In this document: positions 20,698 through 26,417 of the stretch, piece by piece
Numbering within the stretch: position 1 is the stretch's first letter
Layout: each line of letters starts with the position of its first letter
Origin: Nitrososphaerota archaeon
GTDB taxonomy: Archaea > Iainarchaeota > Iainarchaeia > Iainarchaeales > VGJJ01
Assembly: GCA_020053155.1 (NCBI GenBank)
Contig: JAGVNS010000049.1
Location: 1-26,417, forward strand
Reading direction: 5' to 3'
Length of the DNA stretch: 26,417 nucleotides
Position numbers and translations under genes: made by a program
The notes under the pieces: model-generated
Seen by the model: the letters and a program-made list of their open reading frames with translations, nothing else
Databases searched by the model: none
Told to the model about the DNA's origin: nothing

Positions 20698-22974
20698 CTA
20701 TTCACTCGTGGGGGGGTTCATCCAGGGCTCTTGTTCGTTGTCGCTTTTCTTTCCCCTCTCTTCATCCTCATCTTCGCCCTCTTGGTCCGAAATGGGGGGT
20801 TTGAAGGGATTAGTCAACGTATCCACGATTGTTTTGGGCTTTGCCACGTACCATATCCCTATCAATGCCAGCAAGACAATGAGTCCTAACCACAAGCCTG
20901 AACTTCCTGTGACAAATGCAGTGGTGACTCCCGCGGCTAATCCCATAGCGGGTTTGAAGGAGAGGGTTTTTCCAATGCTGCTGTGCGGGCTCCCACTGAA
21001 ATACACTCCGCCCGTAAAGGGGACGCTAAGCACCGTGTCAGGTTTGACTTTCAAGGGAATGGTGATGCTTTCATAGGGGGCCAAATTAATGTGGGTGTTC
21101 CCGCTCACGCTCCAAGAATCGGGAACGTCCACCACCACTTCCCCCTCCACGGGCTGAGGAGTGGGATTTTGGATGGTTACATCCACCGTATATTCATTTT
21201 GAATCGTGGGAGAATCGCTCACTTTAGGAGTGACCACGATGGCTTGCGCGTTCGCCAACTGCAACGTGTGCGTGACGATGTATCCCGCGCTCTTCACTTG
21301 AATGAGGGCCGTGTTTTTTCCCATTAACACGCTTGTAGGCAGATAAATCAGAGGTTCATCCAATCCAGGAATGAAAATGGTTTGAATGTAGGTTTGATTC
21401 CCGGGTTTGGTGATTATTTTTATTTCCGCTTCCTGCGTGAATGCGCTCTTGTTTTTCAGTTGCAGTACAAACTCTTTGGCGCTTCCAATGGTAAGAACGG
21501 TGGGGGGATTCACGAACTGTACGGGAGCGTCATCCAATCCAGAAAAGAGGAGCGTGCTTTGTTTGACGATGGAGTCGCATCCCGAAATGGAGGCAGCGAG
21601 TGTGAGGGTTTGGCTCTCGCTCACTCCCGTAAAGTAAAGCGTCTGGGTCTTGGCCGTGTCCGCGGGAACGTGCAGGATGCTGGGGGAAACCGTTCCGTTG
21701 GAAAGAGTGAATGCAACAATCGCGGGTTGGGCAAGGGGGTTGTGTACATACACGTCTTGGCTCGTGCTCCCTTTGAGAACGGTAACGTAAGGAAGATTGG
21801 TGTAAAATTCTGAACACGTTATACTATCGCTTCCTATGGCGTGGAACGGAAGCTTTTTGGCGCTCACGAAGCATGTGGAACCGCTCGTGAAATGCCCTTT
21901 CATGGAGATGAACGCGTTTCCATCAAAGGATTGCGAAAACGAATATCCCGTAGCTTCGAATGAAACCCCGTCGGCTTCTCCAAATGCTACCACATCCGGC
22001 ACATCCAGTGCGGAGAAGGCAATCTGGTAATTCTTGTCCGCTATCTCGAACTCATCCACGAAAAAGTTTTGGGCGGACTTGTTGGTGAGGGTCACGGAAT
22101 CGGCGGTCGTTTTGTTGGCGTGAAGGGTGATAGTAGGGGCATCCAGCGTCACGTCGGAGCATACTCCCGAGTCAACGCCCTCATCTTCAATCGTGACGTC
22201 AAAGTCTCCCTCTATTTCGCTGAAGGAGCAGTCCACTCCATCCTCGAATTCTCCGCGGACTTCGATGAACACGCTGTCCGTCTCATCATTGGAAACCGTT
22301 TGCGCGTCTATTTCAACAGAGTACGATTGATTGGCGTTTCCGGAAAGGTTCTTGTCGAACTCACTGTCGGTGAATTTTGGTTCGAGATTGGCGGAGAAAT
22401 GGCTCGAATCGTCAAAAAGGTTGAACCCTTGAATTTCAAAATCTTCATTTGAACTGTTTTTCAGGGTGATGGTGTGCGTGATGGTCTCCCCTTCGGAAAC
22501 GGAAACATTGTCGGCTTCCACCTCAATCAAACTGCACGCATCTTCTCCATCTTCAACTGTCACGTCGATGGTGAAAGACAAGTCGCTAAAACTGCACTCT
22601 GAATCATCGTCATCAAATTTTCCCTTGATGCGAATCTGGAATGAGTCGTCTTGGTCCGAGTTCACGTCAATCGAGTCATATTCCAATTTTATTTTGCCCG
22701 TACTTTCCCCATCTACTTCGCTCGGAAAGTCAATCACGGACAAATCAAAGAAGGGCGAGGATTCATCTACTTTCACATCGTCTATTTCAAACGGGTCTTC
22801 GGCCTCGTTTTCAAGGGTGAACGAAATAGACTTTCCTTCTTTTTCTTCCTGAATGGATACATGCAAGGGGGTCAGTTCGATGTCGTTACAGGAAGTGACC
22901 GCATGAACAGGAAGGGAAAAACCCGTCACGAGCAGCAGCCCGGTTATAAGGATTGAAAAGAAAAGGGGGCGCAT
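20698..22974 (-). CDS. Surface-anchored protein with four tandem two-cysteine repeats
   Basis: A 758-aa protein of no family I can name. A signal peptide covers about residues 1-25 (hydrophobic stretch, then HAVTSC). Four successive blocks each carry two cysteines: 29/127, 147/249, 272/368 and 387/466. The gaps within pairs are 98, 102, 96 and 79 residues, and those between pairs about 20. The blocks are acidic and beta-like, similar to Ig-fold or ASPM/CARDB-type modules, so disulfides within each block are likely. Two further beta-rich domains follow (about 480-690). The protein ends in a membrane helix (about 694-711), then KPK and an acidic cytoplasmic tail. A TATA box lies about 26-33 nt upstream of the ATG, so the mRNA is probably leaderless. 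Confidence 0.85.
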   Translation of the reverse strand: MRPLFFSILITGLLLVTGFSLPVHAVTSCNDIELTPLHVSIQEEKEGKSISFTLENEAEDPFEIDDVKVDESSPFFDLSVIDFPSEVDGESTGKIKLEYDSIDVNSDQDDSFQIRIKGKFDDDDSECSFSDLSFTIDVTVEDGEDACSLIEVEADNVSVSEGETITHTITLKNSSNEDFEIQGFNLFDDSSHFSANLEPKFTDSEFDKNLSGNANQSYSVEIDAQTVSNDETDSVFIEVRGEFEDGVDCSFSEIEGDFDVTIEDEGVDSGVCSDVTLDAPTITLHANKTTADSVTLTNKSAQNFFVDEFEIADKNYQIAFSALDVPDVVAFGEADGVSFEATGYSFSQSFDGNAFISMKGHFTSGSTCFVSAKKLPFHAIGSDSITCSEFYTNLPYVTVLKGSTSQDVYVHNPLAQPAIVAFTLSNGTVSPSILHVPADTAKTQTLYFTGVSESQTLTLAASISGCDSIVKQSTLLFSGLDDAPVQFVNPPTVLTIGSAKEFVLQLKNKSAFTQEAEIKIITKPGNQTYIQTIFIPGLDEPLIYLPTSVLMGKNTALIQVKSAGYIVTHTLQLANAQAIVVTPKVSDSPTIQNEYTVDVTIQNPTPQPVEGEVVVDVPDSWSVSGNTHINLAPYESITIPLKVKPDTVLSVPFTGGVYFSGSPHSSIGKTLSFKPAMGLAAGVTTAFVTGSSGLWLGLIVLLALIGIWYVAKPKTIVDTLTNPFKPPISDQEGEDEDEERGKKSDNEQEPWMNPPTSE

Positions 22975-22999
22975 ACAGTACTAGTTACCCCCCACGACC

Positions 23000-23007
23000 T
23001 TTATAAT
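23000..23007 (-). promoter_or_regulatory. TATA box of the 758-aa surface protein gene
   Basis: ATTATAAA on the minus strand, 26 to 33 nt upstream of the ATG at 22974. This spacing places transcription start at or next to the start codon, as in leaderless archaeal mRNAs. A TTAACTGATTAA near-palindrome lies just upstream (23023-23035) and may be an operator. Confidence 0.6.
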
Positions 23008-23035
23008 CTATTACTTTGGCCCGTTAATCAGTTAA

Positions 23036-24367
23036 TTAGGGGGTTTTTCTTTCTTCTTCCATCATTTTCTTCAATCGTCGTAAAATGTCCTTTTTGGGGT
23101 CGTCGGGTGAGGAGGGGAATGAGGGGGGTGAAGCGGGGGATAACAATGGATTGGACTGGGCCTCCAATTTGGTCTTCAGCACAGATGGGTTGCTCTGGTC
23201 CCATAATTCTTCATCGTGGGATTGGGCATGCTCTTTCTCTTTTTTCTCCAAATACGCCAAGTCCGAAGCGGACAATCCCTCTACTTCTTCAAAGGGAAGT
23301 TTTTCGATGGCCTCTTCTTCACTAATCTCTTCCTGGAGCGAATCCGAGGGGGGAAGATGCTCCAACTCTTCTACGCGCACTTCCCCCGATGGAAAATGGG
23401 GAGTTCGTTCGCGTGGGGTGGAAAAAGAAGGAGATTCATCCAGCGCAGCAGGGGGAAGGGCCGAATCAGAGAAAACGCGCGGCATCACCCGCTCTTCTTT
23501 TTTTTCAACAGTTAAAGAGGGAGTTGAAACAATAGAAGGGGAAGCAGAGGATGGTGCGCGTGTTACGGGGAGCGAAGGAATAGCATACGGTGGAGTCGTG
23601 GTGCGATTAAGCGGAGGAGAAATAAACCCTTCGTTTGGTTGTGTTCGCGTGACCCATGGGGGAGCATATGCACTGCGCGCAGGAGAAGGGGAAGTCGCGG
23701 GAAGCGATGGTGAAACGTTTACCGGTTGAATGGGAGATGGAGTAGAAGATTCGCGCGCTAATTTTTGATTTTGAACGGATGAAATTTGGGAATATGAAGA
23801 AAGGGGTGCCGTGCGCGTTGGAGTGGGAAAAGAAGGAATAGTTGAACGAGTGGGAGGAGAAACAATCTGAGTGGGTTGTGCGAGGGCAGGGGCAGGCGTT
23901 TGTTTTTTCCAAAAACCCAAAAAGGAAGAAGGCGGTTTAGGAGACGTTAAAGGGAAAGCAGAGGAGCGTGATGCAGAAATGACGGGTGAGGGAGAGGTTG
24001 AAAGGGCTGGTACGGCAGGCACGGTGGGGAGCGTACGATGAAAAGGGTACTGCGGCGGCGCTGCCAGAGGTGGTGATGGGGGTGGAGAGCGGGAAGAAAG
24101 AGGGGGTTGTGCGAGGGAAGCGGATAGTTGTCTCGTGCGCATGATTTCATCCAACTGTTGGCGCACCGCATGCTGCGCCTGCACACTTACGTACGTGGGT
24201 TGCATGCTCTGCAAGGGAACCTTGGCTTTCTGCTTCTCCCCAAAAAGGGCACGACTCAAGCGAGAAACAAACGGGGGAATGAAATCGGTTTTTGGAAGCT
24301 CACCCAATTCTTGCTTTTGTCTCCGCGCCTTGAGATACTCGTTTATTTCGTCTACTTCTTCGGACAT
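23036..24367 (-). CDS. Pro/Ser/Thr-rich, mostly disordered protein of unknown function
   Basis: A 443-aa protein of no recognised family, with no signal peptide or membrane helix. The N-terminal ~80 residues are charged and helical (MSEEVDEINEYLKARRQKQE). About residues 80-290 are Pro/Ser/Thr-rich with many PSP, SPP and TPP units and hardly any acidic residues. About 295-385 are acidic and helical (SLQEEISEEEAIEKLPFEEVEGL). It ends in a basic amphipathic helix (DPKKDILRRLKKMMEEE). The open frame begins at a TTG at 24448. ATG 24367 (or 24373) is preferred because a TATA-like TTTTTATT lies 25-31 nt upstream. It may be a cytoplasmic linker or scaffold; this is an inference from composition. Confidence 0.75.
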   Translation of the reverse strand: MSEEVDEINEYLKARRQKQELGELPKTDFIPPFVSRLSRALFGEKQKAKVPLQSMQPTYVSVQAQHAVRQQLDEIMRTRQLSASLAQPPLSSRSPPPSPPLAAPPQYPFHRTLPTVPAVPALSTSPSPVISASRSSAFPLTSPKPPSSFLGFWKKQTPAPALAQPTQIVSPPTRSTIPSFPTPTRTAPLSSYSQISSVQNQKLARESSTPSPIQPVNVSPSLPATSPSPARSAYAPPWVTRTQPNEGFISPPLNRTTTPPYAIPSLPVTRAPSSASPSIVSTPSLTVEKKEERVMPRVFSDSALPPAALDESPSFSTPRERTPHFPSGEVRVEELEHLPPSDSLQEEISEEEAIEKLPFEEVEGLSASDLAYLEKKEKEHAQSHDEELWDQSNPSVLKTKLEAQSNPLLSPASPPSFPSSPDDPKKDILRRLKKMMEEERKTP

Positions 24368-24394
24368 GGGCATGAGCAGGAAATCGTGTCTGAG

Positions 24395-24402
24395 AATAAA
24401 AA
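24395..24402 (-). promoter_or_regulatory. TATA-like box of the 443-aa protein gene
   Basis: TTTTTATT on the minus strand, centred about 31 nt before ATG 24367 and 25 nt before ATG 24373. It suggests a leaderless transcript and supports a start downstream of the TTG at 24448. A palindrome AAACGC-aaa-GCGTTT lies about 27 nt further upstream at 24429-24443. Confidence 0.45.
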
Positions 24403-24485
24403 TGGTCCGCTTTGCAACCCGAACGCTTAAACGCAAAGCGTTTGCCAAAAAAAAACATTAACCATGTGGCATTTTTGAATGAATT

Positions 24486-24535
24486 AAAAAAAAAAGGAAA
24501 AAGAAAAGAGACACCCTCCTCTAAAAAAAGGAGGG
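24486..24535 (-). terminator. Hairpin and T-run terminator after the 395-aa protein gene
   Basis: In the transcript sense CCCTCCT and AGGAGGG (24529-24535 with 24514-24520) form a 7-bp stem, followed by T-rich sequence ending in a run of ten T (24486-24495). It begins 9 nt after the stop codon. Both the hairpin and the T-run fit termination; archaea rely mainly on the T-run. Confidence 0.7.
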
Positions 24536-24544
24536 CTCATCCGT

Positions 24545-25732
24545 TTACGCGTTCTTTCTCCCGCGCGCGTAATAAAGGGCCATCCCCAAAATGGCCACGA
24601 GCCCTATGCCAATCAGGGGAGTGTTGGTGGAGGTGAAAAACCCTGCGATAGGATTGGCGGGAGGTGCAGGAGCGGGTGGGGGCAAAACAATGGATTCGGG
24701 TCGAATTCGGCCGTCCGCGAGCGCCACGATGGCAGGGTCCGGCCCCCCTTGTTCCAGCGCCGCTTCCGTTCCATGCGCGTCAGGAGTTTCCAGATTAGCC
24801 GCGCTGGGAGAAGGGATTGTTTTAATCCAAAGCGGGTTGGCAGTGAAGAGTATTGCCACTCCCTCACCTGAATCAGATGAATCGGCTTCCGCGTTTTGTG
24901 TCCCGCCGGCAGGAGACGGTTCTCCATCCCCACTGGGACAGGGGGTTGTTTCTTTTGTTTTCATGTCGGTCATTCCAATACAGGGTTGGGGTTCCGAATC
25001 CGTAGAATGAGGGTTGACGGTTGAATCATTCCCCCGAGGACCAAACGAAAGGGGATCCAGCAAAATAGGGATTTCATTATCACTCCCCTCTCCATCCTGG
25101 CAGGAAATGGATTCCCCGGTAGGTAGGTCAACAATCGTTGGGCACGGGAACGAAATCATATCTCCCGCGCTCGGAGCAAGGATATCTATCCAAGGCTGCG
25201 AAACAATGGGTTCATCCCAAACAATGGGACTGTTGTCCCCCTCACCGTCACATTCAGTATTGAACTCCAAACATTCGGGAAGGGGCACCGGTCCTTGCTT
25301 CGCTATTTCATTCCATACCATCACCGTTTCATTCCCTGCTTCCTCATTTCTCTGCGCGGCGCTTGTATCTTCCGCCTTTCCTGACCCATCCATTTGTTCA
25401 CGGGGGAGTAAAAAAACAGGTCTTTGCTCAACTACCTCGTCGGCTGAAATGGGAACGTTGTTGTTCAATCCCTCGCTCGCAGATGGGGCGTTCGACTCGG
25501 ATGATACAGCCGGTGCAGAAGGGAAAAACTCACTCTCTAGCGGTGCCACCGAATCACTTCCAGGAATAATGGATTCTGAAACTCCTGAAACAGGGGGGGT
25601 TGATTCATGGGCACTCGCGGAAATGCTGGGAGAAAAATCCCCCAACCCCATTCCTGCTTCCTGGGCAAACGCCCCCGTTGTCATGGATACAACCAAAACA
25701 AACACGGTCAAAAATGCAAAAATTCTCCTCAT
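24545..25732 (-). CDS. Secreted, C-terminally anchored Ser/Pro/Glu-rich protein with acidic two-cysteine repeats
   Basis: A 395-aa protein of no recognised family. The signal peptide MRRIFAFLTVFVLVVSMTTGAFA is cleaved probably after AFA. A Ser/Pro-rich stretch follows. Three related units then appear, with cysteine pairs at about 154/161, 197/211 and 251/265. The first two are followed by DGEGDNS and DGEGSDNE and a PIVWDE or PILLDP strand. The C-terminus is Pro-rich (PPPAPAPPANP), then a membrane helix and RGRKNA, fitting a wall or membrane anchor. Start ATG 25732 has GGAGG at 9 nt and a TATA-like TTCATAAA about 26 nt upstream; ATG 25738 is the alternative. It may be an envelope protein. Confidence 0.8.
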   Translation of the reverse strand: MRRIFAFLTVFVLVVSMTTGAFAQEAGMGLGDFSPSISASAHESTPPVSGVSESIIPGSDSVAPLESEFFPSAPAVSSESNAPSASEGLNNNVPISADEVVEQRPVFLLPREQMDGSGKAEDTSAAQRNEEAGNETVMVWNEIAKQGPVPLPECLEFNTECDGEGDNSPIVWDEPIVSQPWIDILAPSAGDMISFPCPTIVDLPTGESISCQDGEGSDNEIPILLDPLSFGPRGNDSTVNPHSTDSEPQPCIGMTDMKTKETTPCPSGDGEPSPAGGTQNAEADSSDSGEGVAILFTANPLWIKTIPSPSAANLETPDAHGTEAALEQGGPDPAIVALADGRIRPESIVLPPPAPAPPANPIAGFFTSTNTPLIGIGLVAILGMALYYARGRKNA

Positions 25733-25753
25733 CCGCATAGGCCTCCCAACCGC

Positions 25754-25761
25754 TTTATGAA
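25754..25761 (-). promoter_or_regulatory. TATA-like box of the 395-aa protein gene
   Basis: TTCATAAA on the minus strand, centred about 26 nt before ATG 25732. The short distance suggests a leaderless or nearly leaderless transcript, although a GGAGG also lies upstream of the start codon. A second AT-rich site (CTATTTATTG near 25803-25813) is a weaker candidate. Confidence 0.4.
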
Positions 25762-25833
25762 TGATGCAAATACGAGTTAATGTAGTATACTCCTCATGTT
25801 GCCAATAAATAGGAGCAGGTTCCACGATGGACG

Positions 25834-25866
25834 AAAAAAAAAGGAAGAGGGGAAAAAGTTCCCCCC
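25834..25866 (-). terminator. Hairpin and T-run terminator after the 114-aa protein gene
   Basis: In the transcript sense a GGGGAA/TTCCCC hairpin (within 25847-25866) is followed by a run of nine T (25834-25842). It begins about 9 nt after the stop codon and lies before the promoter of the next gene. This is a good terminator candidate. Confidence 0.65.
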
Positions 25867-25874
25867 TGACCCAT

Positions 25875-26219
25875 TTATGCGGTGCGGGCTAAATTCCAAA
25901 CGGCTTTAATCCCAACAATGATGGCGGCGGGAGCCATAAGACTGGCAATATTAATGAAAATATTACCCAATGGCACTCCAATGGTGGGAATCAATGCCCA
26001 ACTCACTCCGCTCGCGGCCAGCAATGCGATGACGGCCACCAGGAAGGTCGTTATTTCCTTGTCGCTGATGTTCAGCAATCCAATCAAAATTCCTAAAATC
26101 AACATGACTAATGGAATCCATTCCGCGACCGGCCCAAATACGCCGACGCCCAATAATCCGGCTATGATGGCAATCACCACACCAATGATGAATGCCCACG
26201 AACCTATTTTCTGTTCCAT
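25875..26219 (-). CDS. Small four-helix membrane protein, unknown function
   Basis: A 114-aa protein made almost wholly of four hydrophobic helices (about residues 7-27, 34-50, 57-77 and 85-108). Short polar loops join them, with the charged one (SDKE) between helices 2 and 3. No family is recognised with confidence. An in-frame TTG at 26246 extends the reading, but ATG 26219 has a near-perfect Shine-Dalgarno GAGGAGGTG at 26228-26236, so it is chosen. Unlike its neighbours it has a leader of about 60 nt. A terminator follows. The strong ribosome site suggests high expression, which is an inference. Confidence 0.85.
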   Translation of the reverse strand: MEQKIGSWAFIIGVVIAIIAGLLGVGVFGPVAEWIPLVMLILGILIGLLNISDKEITTFLVAVIALLAASGVSWALIPTIGVPLGNIFINIASLMAPAAIIVGIKAVWNLARTA

Positions 26220-26227
26220 GTTGGGTA

Positions 26228-26236
26228 CACCTCCTC
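26228..26236 (-). promoter_or_regulatory. Strong Shine-Dalgarno of the 114-aa membrane protein gene
   Basis: GAGGAGGTG, complementary to the expected archaeal 16S rRNA 3' end, lies 8 nt before ATG 26219. It decides this start over the upstream TTG at 26246. Confidence 0.8.
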
Positions 26237-26302
26237 GTATAACCAATGAATGACGAAAATGAATTTGTCACCCTTCTAATGTACCAACTCTCCCTGAACC
26301 CG

Positions 26303-26310
26303 TTTATAAA
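26303..26310 (-). promoter_or_regulatory. TATA box of the 114-aa membrane protein gene
   Basis: TTTATAAA on the minus strand within CTTTTTTATAAACGG. The expected start lies near 26280, giving a leader of about 60 nt. Just upstream at 26320-26349 an inverted repeat CGCTAA/TTAGCG encloses a direct repeat CGCCCA, a possible regulator site. Confidence 0.65.
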
Positions 26311-26417
26311 AAAGCCCCCCGCTAAACGCCCAAACTTCGCCCATTAGCGTAAAAGAGAACGATTACGCAGAAAATAACGCCACATTTGGAAAGAATGAAA
26401 AAAAGTGGCCTGCCAAA

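Noticed and set aside
22466..22852. Long open frames on the plus strand opposite the surface and ribosomal protein genes
   Set aside because: They lie wholly opposite well-supported genes, have odd composition, no family resemblance and no ribosome-binding or promoter signals. They are a by-product of codon use on the other strand.
26388..26417. Shared GCCACTTTTTT between the window end and the region beside element B
   Set aside because: The match is only about 11-13 bases of low-complexity sequence in differing contexts, so chance is likely.

Overview
The window is archaeal. It carries archaeal/eukaryotic-type ribosomal proteins (eS4, eL14, eL18, eL19, eL32, eL34), RNA polymerase subunits Rpo3/D and Rpo10/N, the RNase P protein Rpp29, the initiation factor aIF1, TATA-box promoters and a DUF106/EMC3-type insertase. 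Retention of eL14 and eL34 points away from haloarchaea and towards a deep euryarchaeal or DPANN-type lineage. The species cannot be named from this sequence. Every gene I can support lies on the minus strand, so transcription runs from high to low coordinates.

Right part (26417 to about 20700): four non-ribosomal genes. They encode a 114-aa four-helix membrane protein, a 395-aa Ser/Pro/Glu-rich secreted and C-terminally anchored protein, a 443-aa Pro/Ser/Thr-rich protein without a signal peptide, and a 758-aa surface protein with four tandem two-cysteine repeats. Each has its own TATA-like box. Three look leaderless; the 114-aa gene has a leader with a near-perfect Shine-Dalgarno sequence. 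Hairpin plus T-run terminators follow the 114-aa and 395-aa genes.

Middle and left part (20600 to 255): one head-to-tail array of 37 protein genes and one tRNA-Leu. The bacterial S10, spc, alpha and L13 operons appear as one run: uL3-uL4-uL23-uL2-uS19-uL22-uS3-uL29-aIF1-Rpp29-uS17-uL14-uL24-eS4-uL5-uS14-uS8-uL6-eL32-eL19-uL18-uS5-uL30-uL15-SecY-DUF106-eL34-eL14-uS13-uS4-uS11-Rpo3-tRNA-eL18-uL13-uS9-Rpo10-uS2. Many junctions overlap by 1 to 8 nt. The strongest promoter is a TATA box at 20585-20592, ahead of a structured leader of about 140 nt. adk, cmk, truB/cbf5 and rpoK, which often interrupt this array in other archaea, are absent. The genes together supply ribosome assembly, the SecY/DUF106 membrane insertion route, transcription subunits and tRNA maturation.

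The most unusual content is non-coding. A family of palindromic elements lies directly after the stop codons of the 758-aa gene and uS2, and a related hairpin sits in the uL3 leader. The copies share linkers but differ by compensatory changes in their stems, which suggests a conserved RNA structure. The leader copy folds into a Y shape with three 7-bp stems. Other points of note are an RGG-rich, eukaryote-like N-terminus on uS5, low-complexity tails on several r-proteins, and the unrecognised surface proteins.
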